Assembly (NCBI RefSeq): GCF_014358075.1
Contig: NZ_JACONT010000038.1
Span: 1-40,245, forward strand
From: Sphingomonas albertensis
GTDB lineage: Bacteria > Pseudomonadota > Alphaproteobacteria > Sphingomonadales > Sphingomonadaceae
Direction: 5' to 3'
Length of the DNA: 40,245 bases
Within the stretch, counting starts at the first letter, position 1. Each line of letters begins with the position of its first letter. Made by a program: the position numbers and the translations under genes. Of this stretch, positions 1 through 8,565 are shown piece after piece. The notes beneath the pieces were generated by a model, which worked only from the letters and a program-made list of their open reading frames with translations, searched no databases and was not told the origin of the DNA.

Positions 1-8
1 TAGATGCA

Positions 9-60
9 CCCCCCGCGACGGCGGGGACCCAGACTGGGCTCCCGCCTTCGCGGGAGAACA
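9..60. repeat. Palindromic intergenic repeat, family B copy 1
   Basis: A pair of hairpin arms, CCCCGCGACGGCGGGG and CCCGCCTTCGCGGG, flanks the core ACCCAGACTGGGCT. Similar units occur at 4035-4087, 30970-31023 and 32758-32811. The unit sits directly after the stop codon of the minus-strand transporter gene, so it could also fold at the 3' end of that transcript. It resembles REP-type extragenic palindromes; the family name is my own label. Confidence 0.85.
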
Positions 61-62
61 TA

Positions 63-1322
63 CTAGTTCTGCGGAGTACGACCGAGGATCAGCAGCCCAC
101 CGAGGCTCAGAGCACCTGCCGCCATCAGATACCCGCCGACCAGCCACAACCCGCGCGGCGCGAGAGCCTCCGCCACGATCGGCGCGAGCGCCCCGCCGAG
201 CACGCCGCCCAGGTTGAACGTCATCGACACGCCGGTGTAGCGCACCCCCGCCGGGAACAGGCTCGGCAGCCACCCGCCGAGCGGTCCGTAGGCGAACCCC
301 ATCACGAACAGCGCGCCCGACAGCCACAGCCACACCGTGAATAGCGATCCCGAGCCCAGCATCGGCCCCATCAGCGCACCGACGCCGATGCAGCCAGCAA
401 ATCCGATCGCGAGCATCTGTGCCGCGGAATGCCGGTCCGCCAGCACGCTCGCGACGATCACGCCGCCTGCGAGAAACCAGATCGCGACCAGTTCGACTGC
501 GAGAAACGCCTCGCGCGAATAGCCGAGCGTCTTGGTGCCGTAGCCGAGCGCGAAGGCGGTCGCGAGGTAGAACAAAGCGAAGCACGCGATGACACCGAAC
601 GTGCCCTCGAGCGTCGCGCGGAGGTGCTGGGTCAACAGCGTTGCGATCGGCACCTTGGGGAGCGCCTCGGTCGCCTCGGCTTCGAGGAACGCGGGCGTCT
701 CGGTCAGCTTCAGGCGCACCCACAGGCCGAGCCCGACAAGGATCGCGCTCAGCAAGAACGGAATCCGCCAGCCCCAGGCCAGGAACTGCGCATCGTCGAG
801 GACGAGGCCGATCAACAGGAACAGGCCGTTGGCGGCGAGGAACCCGACCGGCGCGCCGAGCGGCGGGAACATGCCCCAGGTGTTCTTGCGGTGCGGCGGC
901 GCGTTCTCGACAGCGAGCAGCGCCGCCCCGCCCCATTCGCCGCCAAGGCCTAGCCCTTGCCCCAGCCGCATCAGGCAGAGCAGCGCGGGCGCGATCCAGC
1001 CGACCTGCGCATAGGTTGGCAGGAACGCGATCCCGACGGTCGATCCACCCATCAGCAACAGCGAGGCGACGAGCGTGGACTTGCGCCCGACGCGGTCGCC
1101 GAAATGCCCGAACACGATCGCGCCCACCGGCCGCGCGACGAAGGCGAGCCCAAACGTCGCGTAGCTGAGCAGCAACTGCGCTGAGTCGGACTGGCCCGAG
1201 AAAAACAGCGGACCGAACACGAGCGCCGCGGCGGTCGCGTAGATGTAGAAATCGTAGAACTCGACCGCGGTGCCGACCAGGCTGGCGGCGAGGATGCGGC
1301 GGTTTGAGGCTAAGGTCGTCAT
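63..1322 (-). CDS. MFS transporter, metabolite:H+ symporter (MHS) type
   Basis: Predicted inner-membrane secondary transporter of 419 residues with about 12 hydrophobic segments. Residues near 15-40 read EFYDFYIYATAAALVFGPLFF, close to the signature of the MHS subfamily (KgtP, ProP, ShiA relatives). The loop between helices 2 and 3 carries GHFGDRVGRKS, the major facilitator motif A. The reading frame extends 52 codons further upstream, but that part lies inside a palindromic repeat (1376-1500) and is low complexity, so I start at the ATG ending at 1322 (MTTLASN). The family moves organic acids, proline/betaine or similar solutes with protons; the substrate cannot be told here. The gene is downstream of, and parallel to, the two-component genes but separated from them by the repeat, so co-regulation is uncertain. 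Confidence 0.85.
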   Translation of the reverse strand: MTTLASNRRILAASLVGTAVEFYDFYIYATAAALVFGPLFFSGQSDSAQLLLSYATFGLAFVARPVGAIVFGHFGDRVGRKSTLVASLLLMGGSTVGIAFLPTYAQVGWIAPALLCLMRLGQGLGLGGEWGGAALLAVENAPPHRKNTWGMFPPLGAPVGFLAANGLFLLIGLVLDDAQFLAWGWRIPFLLSAILVGLGLWVRLKLTETPAFLEAEATEALPKVPIATLLTQHLRATLEGTFGVIACFALFYLATAFALGYGTKTLGYSREAFLAVELVAIWFLAGGVIVASVLADRHSAAQMLAIGFAGCIGVGALMGPMLGSGSLFTVWLWLSGALFVMGFAYGPLGGWLPSLFPAGVRYTGVSMTFNLGGVLGGALAPIVAEALAPRGLWLVGGYLMAAGALSLGGLLILGRTPQN

Positions 1323-1375
1323 GAGTACGGCATCGCTGCAGAGGGGAGTTCGGTCAACCGATTGCGAGGCTCGAC

Positions 1376-1500
1376 GATCCTGCCCCGCCAGGGGGAGGTG
1401 GCTGGCGCTTGCCAGACGGAGGGGGAGGAAAGAGGTAACGCTCGTTCCGTGTCCTCCCCCTCCGTCGCTTCGCGCCACCTCCCCCTAGCGGGGGAGGATC
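1376..1500. repeat. Inverted pair of family A palindromic repeats (BIME-like)
   Basis: Two family A units face each other, 1376-1431 forward and 1452-1500 reverse, with a short spacer of about 20 nt. Each unit has a near-invariant stem of the form CCTCCCCC/GGGGGAGG and a second stem whose sequence varies but stays paired: CTGGC/GCCAG in one, CGCG-AAG-CG in the other. The terminal GATC of the right unit overlaps the TGA stop codon of the histidine kinase gene. Other family A units are at 17054-17106, 17490-17541, 37602-37653 and 40157-40245. Confidence 0.85.
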
Positions 1501-2848
1501 AGAGAGGCAGGACGATCCTGGCGATCAGCCCCGGCGCATTGTCGGCGAGTTCGAAATGGCCGTCGTGCAGCCGCGCGACAGCCTCGATCAGCGCCATGCC
1601 GAGGCCCGCACCGGGGGTGGATCGCGCGCTGTCCAACCGCCCGAAGCGCTTCAACGCCTGCGCTCGGTCAGCGGCAGCGATGCCCGGGCCGCGATCCTCG
1701 ACCTGGATCGCCACGCCATCGGTGCGATGGACGATCCGCAGCGTGACCTCGCCGCCCCCCGCGCCGTGACGGAGCGCGTTGTCGATCAAATTGGTGATCG
1801 CCTGGCTGATCAGTTCGCGGTGCAGCTTCATCGGCGGCGGGCGATCGTCGACCGCGATCGTGAAGACCAGCCCGGCATCCTCCGCGACGGGCGCGTAAAG
1901 CTCGCCGATCTCTTCGAGCAAGTTCGCGGGCGATACCTCGATGAAACGATCGCGCGAGACCGAACCCGAGCGGCTGATCTCGATCACCATCGTCAGCATC
2001 CGCATGACGAGATCGGTCTCGACGAGTAGCCCGCCGAGCGCAGCCTCGCGCGCATCGGGATCGGCGATCAGCACCGCCTGTTCGGTCTTGGTGCGCAGGC
2101 GGGCTAGCGGCGAGCGCAGGTCGTGTGCGAGGCTGTCGGTGACGATCCGCAGCTCGGCCATCACGCCTTCCAGTTTCCCGAGCATGACGTTGAGCCGTGC
2201 GGCAAGGCGATCGAACGCGTCTCCACCGCCAGCGATCATGTCCACGCGCCGCGAGAGATCGCCCTCGCCTGCCGCCTCGATCGCCTTGGCGATGCCGTCG
2301 AGCCGACGACTGACGTAGCGCGTCAGGACCAGCCCGCCGATCACGCCGAGCGCCAGCGACAGGAAGACGGCGACGGCGAGCGCCCGCTCGATTGCGCGTT
2401 CCTCGGCCGCGATCAGGTCGAGATTGCGGCCGGTGAGCAGCCAGTAATCGCCGAGAGGGTGGAGCGCATAGCCGGTCTCCCGTGCGGACCAGAGTTCGTC
2501 GGAGCCGAGCCGCGCGATCCGGAACTGCGTCACGCGGAGGGGGACCGCCAGACGCGCAGGCGAGATGCCGACGACCGCGCGGCCCTTTGGGTCGATCACG
2601 GCCAGCACCAGCGATACGTCGCCGGGAACGACCGCGCTGTCGATCGCCTGCCGAACCGCGATCAGTCCGCCGCTGCGCCATACCGCGCGCAGGGCTTCGG
2701 ACTGTTCGGTCGTTTCGCGCCGGATCGCGTCGATCGCGTCGGCGCTGGTCGTCTTCCAGACGAAGCCGACCAGCGCGAGGTTGGAGACCAACGCCAGCGC
2801 GATCGAAAGCAGTGCGATCCGCGCCGTGACCGAAAGGCGGATCACCAC
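1499..2848 (-). CDS. Sensor histidine kinase, HAMP type
   Basis: Inner-membrane sensor kinase of 449 residues, partner of the adjacent response regulator. Transmembrane segments are near residues 9-31 and 156-176, bounding a periplasmic sensor region of about 120 residues. A HAMP linker follows (about 177-230). The HisKA domain has the H-box SLAHDLRSPLARLR with phospho-acceptor His-242. The ATPase domain shows the N-box QAITNLIDNALRHG, the G1 box VEDRGPGIA and the G2 box GAGLGMALIEAV. The start is GTG (an adjacent second GTG is equally possible), 6 nt after the regulator stop, so the two are almost certainly co-transcribed. The signal is unknown; the sequence resembles the QseC/PfeS/TctE group only in general layout. 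The stop codon lies inside a palindromic repeat. Confidence 0.92.
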   Translation of the reverse strand: MVIRLSVTARIALLSIALALVSNLALVGFVWKTTSADAIDAIRRETTEQSEALRAVWRSGGLIAVRQAIDSAVVPGDVSLVLAVIDPKGRAVVGISPARLAVPLRVTQFRIARLGSDELWSARETGYALHPLGDYWLLTGRNLDLIAAEERAIERALAVAVFLSLALGVIGGLVLTRYVSRRLDGIAKAIEAAGEGDLSRRVDMIAGGGDAFDRLAARLNVMLGKLEGVMAELRIVTDSLAHDLRSPLARLRTKTEQAVLIADPDAREAALGGLLVETDLVMRMLTMVIEISRSGSVSRDRFIEVSPANLLEEIGELYAPVAEDAGLVFTIAVDDRPPPMKLHRELISQAITNLIDNALRHGAGGGEVTLRIVHRTDGVAIQVEDRGPGIAAADRAQALKRFGRLDSARSTPGAGLGMALIEAVARLHDGHFELADNAPGLIARIVLPL

Positions 2849-2854
2849 CTCGGA

Positions 2855-3583
2855 TCAGCCTTCGACGGCGAGCCGGTATCCTGCCCCGCGCACCGTATGC
2901 AGGATCGGCGTGGGGAAGCCATCCTCGAGCTTGCGGCGGAGGCGACCGATATGGACGTCAACCACGTTCGAACCCGGATCAAAATGGTAGTTCCAGATCT
3001 TCTCGAGCATCATCGTGCGGGTGACGACCTGCCCTGCGTGGCGGGCAAGGAATTCGAGCAGGTTGAACTCGCGTGCGCCGAGCGGGATCGAGCGGCCGGC
3101 ACGCGACACAGCGCGGGCGAGAAGGTCGATTTCGAGATCGCCGACGGAGAGCTTGGTCTTTTGCGGCTCGGTGGCAGCACGGTCGGAGCGACGAAGCATG
3201 GCCTCGATCCGTGCGGAGAGCTCGGCGAACGAAAACGGCTTGCAGAGATAATCGTCCGCGCCGGCCTTAAGACCATCGACCCGGTCGTCGACGGCGGCGA
3301 GCGCGGACAGGATCAGGACGGGGGTAGCAATGCCGGCCGCGCGAATCGCGCTGACCATCGAAAGGCCGTCCAGGCCGGGCAGCATCCGGTCCGCGATGAT
3401 GAGATCGAAGATGCCTTCGCTGGCGAGGAACAGGCCGTCACGGCCATCGGCGCAGACCTCGATGGCATGGCCGGCCTCGGCCAAGCCCTTGGCAAGATAG
3501 GCGGATGTCGAGGCGTCGTCCTCGACGATCAGAATCTTGCGGCTCAACGCGCTATCACCTTCCCTGCCACCGAATTGGGTCAC
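2855..3583 (-). CDS. OmpR-family response regulator
   Basis: Cytoplasmic two-component regulator of 242 residues. The N-terminal receiver has the acidic pair in VEDD (about 20-23), the phospho-acceptor Asp-65 in LIIADRMLPGLDG and the conserved Lys in DDYLCKPFS. The C-terminal winged-helix DNA-binding domain runs from about 140 to the end, with the typical ending VRGAGYRLA. The GTG start at 3583 is supported by the Shine-Dalgarno GGCAGGAG a few bases upstream; a TTG at LSRK would give a shorter product without that site. It is first in the operon with the histidine kinase. Targets cannot be named from this window; the neighbouring transporter is one possibility. Confidence 0.92.
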   Translation of the reverse strand: MTQFGGREGDSALSRKILIVEDDASTSAYLAKGLAEAGHAIEVCADGRDGLFLASEGIFDLIIADRMLPGLDGLSMVSAIRAAGIATPVLILSALAAVDDRVDGLKAGADDYLCKPFSFAELSARIEAMLRRSDRAATEPQKTKLSVGDLEIDLLARAVSRAGRSIPLGAREFNLLEFLARHAGQVVTRTMMLEKIWNYHFDPGSNVVDVHIGRLRRKLEDGFPTPILHTVRGAGYRLAVEG

Positions 3584-3608
3584 TATCTCCTGCCCTCATA
3601 AACGGAAA

Positions 3609-3638
3609 GGCCGGCGGAAAGAAATCTTCCCGCCGGCC
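3609..3638 (-). promoter_or_regulatory. Strong hairpin in the leader of the response regulator gene
   Basis: The arms GGCCGGCGG and CCGCCGGCC pair perfectly around a 12-nt loop whose AAG/CTT part can extend the stem. On the minus strand it ends about 15 nt before the Shine-Dalgarno of the regulator and is followed by TTTCCGTTT. It could stop read-through from the adk side or be a leader structure. The run of T is weak, so I do not call a firm terminator. Confidence 0.4.
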
Positions 3639-3847
3639 CCCACGGTACCCCCGGGAGTGACGGGCACCGATCTCTGGAAACTCATGCAGCCGTTGCGGAC
3701 CACGGGTTGCTTCTAGGATCGGGTGGGGGTCAGGGCGATGACCGAGAGGTGACAATTTCGTCATGTTGGTGGTTGGAGTCGCTCGCAACGCCGCACGCAC
3801 CGTGAACCGGGGTGCAAAGATCAAGCATGCGTTCCGAATACACCCCC

Positions 3848-3950
3848 GTCATCCGGCGAACGCCGGGACCCATGGTTGCGGAATGGGTGGTGGTTGTACG
3901 CTATCGCCTGGTCCACCGTATCCGTGGGTCCCGGCGTTCGCCGGGATGAC
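3848..3950. repeat. Long inverted repeat of the GTCATCC-CGGCGAACGCCGG type
   Basis: Two arms reading GTCATCC(C)GGCGAACGCCGGGACCCA, in parts, face each other around about 50 nt. Each arm is itself a small hairpin (CCGGCG-AAC-CGCCGG), so the unit is a REP-like doublet. With the family B unit at 4035-4087 it fills most of the roughly 500-nt space between adk and the response regulator. I see no coding gene in that space. Confidence 0.8.
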
Positions 3951-4034
3951 GGAAAGGGGGGCAGCCGACGATCGGAGTGCGTGCGATGAAGTGGGAAGAA
4001 ACCAAGGGTAAGGTCGTCGTACCCGCCATCTTGT

Positions 4035-4087
4035 ACCCCCCGCGAAGGCCGGGGCCAAGTCTGTTCCCCCGCCTTCGCGGGGGAACA
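4035..4087. repeat. Palindromic intergenic repeat, family B copy 2
   Basis: The arms CCCCCGCGAAGGCCGGGG and CCCCCGCCTTCGCGGGGG flank a short AAGTCTG core. It lies immediately after the adk stop codon on the transcript side and may serve as the 3' end structure of the spc operon mRNA. It matches the copy at 1-60 in layout. Confidence 0.8.
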
Positions 4088-4090
4088 CGC

Positions 4091-4741
4091 TTACTTACCG
4101 TCGAGGATCGCGGCGATCGCCGATCCGACATGCGCGATATCCGCCATGCCGTCGACGCGATGCACCAGCCCCCGAGCATCGTAGATCGGCAGGATCGGCG
4201 CGGTCTTCGCGCGGTATTCGGCCATGCGGTTGTGGACCGTCTCCGCGTTGTCGTCGGGACGACGCTTGAACTCTGTCGAGCCGCAGACGTCGCAGACGCC
4301 CGCCACGACCGGCTTCTTGTAGCGATCGTGATAGCCCGTGCCGCACTTGGCACAGGTGTAGCGGCCGACCACCCGGTCGATCAGCGCGGCTTCGTCGACG
4401 CCGAGTTCGATCACGTAGTCGAGCGTGCGACCACGATCGGCGAGCAGACCGTCGAGCGCTTCTGCCTGCGCGGCTGTCCGCGGATAGCCGTCGAAGATGA
4501 CGCCGTTCGCGGTGTCGGGCTGGTCGAGACGTTCGCCGATTATGCCTGACACAATCTCATCAGACACGAGACCGCCGGACTCCATCACGGACTTCGCCTG
4601 GAGGCCGACCGGCGTTCCGGCGGCGACCGCTGCGCGCAGCATGTCGCCGGTCGAAAGCTGCACCATGCCGCGCTCGCTGACGAGCGTGGCGGCCTGGGTG
4701 CCCTTACCCGCGCCAGGTGGTCCAAGAAGGATAATATTCAC
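4091..4741 (-). CDS. adk: Adenylate kinase
   Basis: Cytosolic enzyme of 216 residues that interconverts ATP + AMP and 2 ADP. The P-loop GPPGAGKGT is at residues 7-15 and the AMP-binding stretch STGDMLRAA follows. The long LID domain carries four cysteines (130, 133, 150, 153) in two C-X2-C pairs, as in zinc-binding adenylate kinases. I use the inner GTG at 4741, which gives MNIILLGPPG and lies about 8 nt after the Shine-Dalgarno AGGGGAG. The outer GTG at 4750 abuts that site and is less likely. It is the last gene of the spc block after secY, a common alphaproteobacterial order. Confidence 0.97.
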   Translation of the reverse strand: MNIILLGPPGAGKGTQAATLVSERGMVQLSTGDMLRAAVAAGTPVGLQAKSVMESGGLVSDEIVSGIIGERLDQPDTANGVIFDGYPRTAAQAEALDGLLADRGRTLDYVIELGVDEAALIDRVVGRYTCAKCGTGYHDRYKKPVVAGVCDVCGSTEFKRRPDDNAETVHNRMAEYRAKTAPILPIYDARGLVHRVDGMADIAHVGSAIAAILDGK

Positions 4742-4805
4742 GAAACGCACTCCCCTCGTTCGTGCAGGATACTTACACGCCCAAGCCTTTGGTTAGGCCC
4801 GCAGC

Positions 4806-6170
4806 TTAACGAAGTCGATTGCCCTTGAGCTTCGCTTTCTTGATCAGGTCGCCATACTGGTGCGCCAGCAGGTGCGACTGGATCTGCGTCACCGTGTCCA
4901 TCGTCACGTTGACGACGATCAGCAGGCTCGTGCCACCGAGGTAGAACGGGATCTGCAACGCGGTCACCAGATATTCGGGCAACAGGCAGATGATCGTCAG
5001 ATACGCCGCACCGATCACGGTGATGCGCGTCAGCACGTAGTCGAAGTAATTCTCGGTGTTCTTGCCCGGGCGGATGCCGGGAATGAACCCGCCATTGCGC
5101 TTCAGATTGTCGGCGGTTTCCTCGGGGTTGAAGACGACCGCGGTGTAGAAGAACGAGAAGAAGATGATGCCGGCGCCGTACAGCAGCATGTACACGGGCG
5201 AGCCGTGCTGCAGGTACTGGTTGAGGGTGATGATGAAGTCACCCCACTTCGACTCGCCTGCAACGCGCTGTCCGGCGAACTGCGAGATCGTCAGCGGCAT
5301 CAGCAGCAGCGACGACGCGAAGATCGGCGGGATGACGCCCGCGGTGTTGATCTTCAGCGGCAGATGGCTGCGATCGGCCTGCATACCGCGCTGAGTCTGG
5401 CGCTTGGGATACTGGATCAGGATGCGGCGCTGCGCGCGCTCCATGAAGCAGATGAAGAGGATCAGCACGACTACCGCGACGACGATGCCGATCACCTTGA
5501 TCGGATCGAGCGAGCCCGAGCGGCCGCCTTCGAGCAGGTTGACGAGCGTGACGGGCAGATGCGCGACGATGCCGGCCATGATGATCAGCGAGACGCCGTT
5601 GCCGATACCGCGGCTGGTGATCTGCTCGCCGAGCCACATCAGGAACATCGTACCACCGATCAGCGAGATGACCGCGGCGACGCGGAACATCATGCCGGGC
5701 TCTATGACCGCCTGGATGCCTTGTGCTGCACCAAGCGTCTCAAGGCCGACGGCGATGAAATAGCCCTGCACCGCGGTCAGGCCGACGGTGCCGTAACGCG
5801 TGTACTGGTTAAGGCGCTTGCGGCCCGATTCGCCGTCCTTCTTGATGGCGGCGAGCGTCGGCGACAGCGAAGTCGCGAGCTGCACCACGATCGAAGCGGT
5901 GATGTAGGGCATCACGCCGAGCGCGATCAGCGACATGCGGCTGAGCGAACCACCCGAGAAGGTGTTGAAGAAATCGAGCACGCCGCCCTGCGTCTGCTGC
6001 GAGAGCAGGCCGAGCGCGGTCGGGTCGACACCCGGCAGCGGGACATAGCTGAGCAGGCGGAAAATGATCAGCGCACCGATCGTGAACCACAACCGCTTCT
6101 TGAGGTCGGTCGCCTTCGCGAATTTCGAAAGGCTGATGCTTTGCGCCATCTGGTCGGCTGCGGATGCCAT
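4806..6170 (-). CDS. secY: Protein translocase channel subunit SecY
   Basis: Integral inner-membrane protein of 454 residues and the pore-forming subunit of the SecYEG translocon. About ten hydrophobic segments are visible. Family signatures include [10 protein letters not shown] near residue 42, [18 protein letters not shown] near 73, and the late stretch [23 protein letters not shown] that precedes the cytosolic loop contacting SecA and the ribosome. Length and ends fit the family. It sits between rplO and adk. An unusually long spacer with a repeat and a terminator-like hairpin separates it from rplO, so secY-adk may have its own promoter. Its partner secE is at 26199-26396. Confidence 0.98.
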   Translation of the reverse strand: MASAADQMAQSISLSKFAKATDLKKRLWFTIGALIIFRLLSYVPLPGVDPTALGLLSQQTQGGVLDFFNTFSGGSLSRMSLIALGVMPYITASIVVQLATSLSPTLAAIKKDGESGRKRLNQYTRYGTVGLTAVQGYFIAVGLETLGAAQGIQAVIEPGMMFRVAAVISLIGGTMFLMWLGEQITSRGIGNGVSLIIMAGIVAHLPVTLVNLLEGGRSGSLDPIKVIGIVVAVVVLILFICFMERAQRRILIQYPKRQTQRGMQADRSHLPLKINTAGVIPPIFASSLLLMPLTISQFAGQRVAGESKWGDFIITLNQYLQHGSPVYMLLYGAGIIFFSFFYTAVVFNPEETADNLKRNGGFIPGIRPGKNTENYFDYVLTRITVIGAAYLTIICLLPEYLVTALQIPFYLGGTSLLIVVNVTMDTVTQIQSHLLAHQYGDLIKKAKLKGNRLR

Positions 6171-6340
6171 GCGTGTGATCGTCCTGGAAACAAAGAAGGC
6201 GGGATGCGTTGTGACCGCCCCCGCCGCTCATATAGGCGCACGGGCGCGCTTGTCTAATGGCTAAGGCGGATATGGATAGATGGCGGAACCACCTCGTCCA
6301 CTGATTTACCCTGCCACATCGGTCGCACCCGGACCAATTA

Positions 6341-6473
6341 ACCCATTCCGTTCGTCCCGAGTAGACGTCGAGCTTGTCGAGACGGCGTATCGAAGGACTG
6401 GCCCGCTCGGGTCTTGTACCTCGATACGAGTTCTCGACTGCGCTCGACTTCTACTCGGCACGAACGGGATGGG
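6341..6473. repeat. Long imperfect inverted repeat between rplO and secY
   Basis: The outer arms CCCATTCCGTTCGT and CACGAACGGGATGGG pair. Inside them GAGTAGACGTCGAG faces CTCGACTTCTACTC, and CGTATCGA faces TCGATACG. The arrangement is typical of palindromic extragenic repeats in this genus. Together with the adjoining hairpin (6527-6555) it fills the 394-nt gap upstream of secY; no gene is seen there. Confidence 0.8.
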
Positions 6474-6526
6474 GAGAGATGGTGAGGGTTGCCGCGGCGG
6501 AGCGTCTCAGACGCCACAAACGAAAA

Positions 6527-6555
6527 GGGAGGGAGCGCACTCGGCACCCCCTCCC
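6527..6555 (-). terminator. Terminator-like hairpin downstream of rplO
   Basis: Read on the minus strand, GGGAGGG pairs with CCCTCCC around a loop that can itself pair in part, and is followed by TTTTCGTTT. It starts about 10 nt after the rplO stop codon. If active, it would reduce expression of secY-adk relative to the ribosomal protein genes. Confidence 0.5.
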
Positions 6556-6564
6556 CCATCAAAG

Positions 6565-7107
6565 TCAGGCCTTGAACGACGCCTTGTGCGCCGCACGCTC
6601 CTTGTACTTCACGCCCTTCTTGGCGGCAGCCTTCTCGGCTGCGGGGACGAAGTGGATCACCTCGACCTTGCCGCCGATCTTCTCGACCGCTTCGATCGCG
6701 CCCTTCGACGCGCCGTCGACGGTGAACGAGAGGACCGTGGTCAGCTCGCCCTTGGCGAGGAGGCGGACGCCGTCCTTGCCGCCGCGTGCCAGGCCAGCGG
6801 CCTTCAGCGCGTCGTGGTCGAGCGTGGCGTTAGCCTCAATCTTGCCGGCGTCGACCGCGAGCTGGATCGCGCCGAGGTTGACCTCTGCGAAGTCCTTGCG
6901 GAAGATGTTGTTGAAGCCGCGCTTAGGCAGACGCATGTGCAGTGGCATCTGGCCGCCTTCGAAGCCGGCGATGGACACGCCCTCGCGGCTCTTCTGGCCC
7001 TTCTGGCCGCGGCCTGCGGTCTTGCCCTTGCCCGAGCCGATGCCGCGTCCGACGCGCATCTTGGACTTACGGGCACCTTCGTTATCGCGGAGTTCGTTGA
7101 GCTTCAT
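6565..7107 (-). CDS. rplO: 50S ribosomal protein L15
   Basis: Large-subunit protein of 180 residues that binds 23S rRNA late in assembly. The N-terminus [20 protein letters not shown] and the following [16 protein letters not shown] stretch are the classic glycine/basic extended loop of L15, and [13 protein letters not shown] marks the end of the core. The E. coli protein is about 144 residues; the extra length here is an alanine/lysine-rich C-terminal tail. It is last in the spc ribosomal cluster before secY, as usual, but spacers containing hairpins lie on both sides. Confidence 0.97.
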   Translation of the reverse strand: MKLNELRDNEGARKSKMRVGRGIGSGKGKTAGRGQKGQKSREGVSIAGFEGGQMPLHMRLPKRGFNNIFRKDFAEVNLGAIQLAVDAGKIEANATLDHDALKAAGLARGGKDGVRLLAKGELTTVLSFTVDGASKGAIEAVEKIGGKVEVIHFVPAAEKAAAKKGVKYKERAAHKASFKA

Positions 7108-7173
7108 GGTAATGCACTCGCTTTCGCTTGTTACGCGCTGGTTTGAAATCGCCGGGTTCGAATCCGGAAATAA

Positions 7174-7198
7174 GGAAGGGGGCCGTTAGCCCCCTTCC
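7174..7198 (-). terminator. Terminator-like hairpin between rpmD and rplO
   Basis: The perfect 10-bp stem GGAAGGGGGC/GCCCCCTTCC has a five-base loop and on the minus strand is followed by TTATTTCC. It lies inside what is normally a continuous ribosomal protein operon. It may be a partial terminator or a 3' stability element; rplO must still be transcribed through or from beyond it. Confidence 0.5.
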
Positions 7199-7227
7199 CG
7201 GTATTTGTCACTAGGTAGCGTGAAGGC

Positions 7228-7404
7228 TCAGCCTTCGACGGATACCATGTGCTGCACCTTGCGGATCATGCCGCGGACCTCTGGGCTGTCTTCCAGCTCG
7301 CGGGTCTTGTGCATCTTGTTGAGACCGAGACCGATCAGCGTTGCGCGCTGGTCCTTCTCGCGGCGGATCGGCGAACCGGTCTGCGTGATCTTGATGGTTG
7401 CCAT
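7228..7404 (-). CDS. rpmD: 50S ribosomal protein L30
   Basis: Small large-subunit protein of 58 residues. It begins [20 protein letters not shown], followed by [20 protein letters not shown] and ending [12 protein letters not shown] in sense. These are the standard L30 features: the LGLxKxxxxR segment and the late VxHMV. Length and position between rpsE and rplO match the usual spc order. The ATG is 6 nt after the rpsE stop, implying translational coupling. The TGA stop is at 7228-7230. Confidence 0.97.
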   Translation of the reverse strand: MATIKITQTGSPIRREKDQRATLIGLGLNKMHKTRELEDSPEVRGMIRKVQHMVSVEG

Positions 7405-7410
7405 GATCGC

Positions 7411-8205
7411 TTACTCCGTGATCGCAGCTGCATCGGCCTCGGCGGTCTTCGAACCACCATGGCCGAGCAGGTCGGCGATCTTCTTGCCGCGACGCTGTGC
7501 GACGGCCTTGGGCGAGGTCTGCTCGCCCAGGGCCTCGAACGTGGCGCGGATCATGTTGTAGGGGTTCGACGTGCCGACCGACTTGGTCACAACGTCCGCA
7601 ACGCCCAGCGATTCGAAGACTGCGCGCATCGGGCCACCGGCGATGATACCCGTACCCTGAGGCGCCGACCGCAGCGTGACCTTGCCGGCACCGAAGTGAC
7701 CGTTGCCGTCATGATGCAGCGTGCGACCGTCCTTCAACGGAACGCGAACCATCTTCTTCTTGGCAGCAGCCGTCGCTTTCGAGATGGCTTCCGGCACTTC
7801 GCGCGCCTTGCCATGACCGAAGCCTGCACGACCCTTGCCGTCGCCGACGACGACGAGTGCTGCAAAGCCGAAGCGCTTACCGCCCTTAACCGTCTTCGAG
7901 ACGCGGTTGATGTGCACCAGCTTCTCGATCAGCTCTTCGCCGCCATCGTCCGCACCCGGACGACCGCCACGATTGTCGCGACCGCGACCGCCGTCACGAC
8001 CACCGCGGTTGCCGCCTGGGCCCCCGCTGCGGTTGCCACCGGGGCCACCACGACCACCGCCGCCGCCGCCACCGGGACCACCGCGACCGCGACCGCCACC
8101 GTTGTTGCCCTGGTAGCCAGTGCTCTGCGGAACGTTCTGAGCCGTGACGTCCTGTGCGGTCGTCTCGGGAGCGATTACTGCCGGCGTGTTGTTTTCGTCA
8201 GCCAT
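7411..8205 (-). CDS. rpsE: 30S ribosomal protein S5 with long Gly/Arg-rich N-terminal extension
   Basis: Small-subunit protein that takes part in decoding fidelity and mRNA unwinding at the entry site. The core starts near residue 90 ([20 protein letters not shown]). It holds the N-terminal dsRNA-binding-type fold and the C-terminal domain with [15 protein letters not shown] and [19 protein letters not shown]. At 264 residues it is about 100 longer than E. coli S5 (about 166). Most of the excess is residues 1-89: an acidic/polar start, then about 55 residues of Gly, Arg, Asn and Pro with many RGG-like steps. The frame is intact and the ATG at 8205 is the only reasonable start, 4 nt after rplR ends. 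The tail is expected to be disordered and may bind RNA; that is inference. Confidence 0.97.
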   Translation of the reverse strand: MADENNTPAVIAPETTAQDVTAQNVPQSTGYQGNNGGGRGRGGPGGGGGGGRGGPGGNRSGGPGGNRGGRDGGRGRDNRGGRPGADDGGEELIEKLVHINRVSKTVKGGKRFGFAALVVVGDGKGRAGFGHGKAREVPEAISKATAAAKKKMVRVPLKDGRTLHHDGNGHFGAGKVTLRSAPQGTGIIAGGPMRAVFESLGVADVVTKSVGTSNPYNMIRATFEALGEQTSPKAVAQRRGKKIADLLGHGGSKTAEADAAAITE

Positions 8206-8208
8206 GTC

Positions 8209-8565
8209 TTAGAACTCCAATCCGGCTTCGCGCGCGGCATCGGCAAGAGCCTTCACGCGACCGTGGTAGAGGAAGCCGCCGCGATCGAACACGACCTGGG
8301 TCACGCCCGCTGCCTTGGCAGCCTCGGCGACGCGCTTGCCGACCGAAGTCGCCGCGTCGATGTTGGCGCCGGACGTGCCGCGCACGTCCTTCTCCAGCGT
8401 CGAGGCCGATGCGACCGTCGTGCCGGCGGCATCGTCGATCACCTGGGCATAGATGTGCTTGCCCGAGCGATGCACCGACAACCGCGGACGGGTGCCTGCA
8501 CGTGCGCGGAGCGCGGTACGGTTGCGGCGACGCCGCTTGGCGAAAAGAGAAAGTCCCTTGGTCAT
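8209..8565 (-). CDS. rplR: 50S ribosomal protein L18
   Basis: Large-subunit protein of 118 residues that, with L5, binds 5S rRNA. The basic start [37 protein letters not shown] and the ending [27 protein letters not shown] are typical. Its ATG overlaps the rplF stop by one base (TAATG), so translation is probably coupled. Length and location in the spc order are as expected. Confidence 0.97.
   Translation of the reverse strand: MTKGLSLFAKRRRRNRTALRARAGTRPRLSVHRSGKHIYAQVIDDAAGTTVASASTLEKDVRGTSGANIDAATSVGKRVAEAAKAAGVTQVVFDRGGFLYHGRVKALADAAREAGLEF

Noticed and set aside
2123..3601. Long plus-strand open frame of 492 codons
   Set aside because: It is antisense to the histidine kinase and response regulator, which have clear domains. 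High GC leaves long open frames on the other strand; the translation is low complexity and matches nothing I know.
3751..3768. TGACAATTTCGTCA near 3751 as a regulator binding site
   Set aside because: A single imperfect palindrome with no second copy and no clear promoter beside it.
4860..6257. Long plus-strand open frame over secY
   Set aside because: Antisense shadow of secY, very rich in Arg, Asp and His, with no domain.
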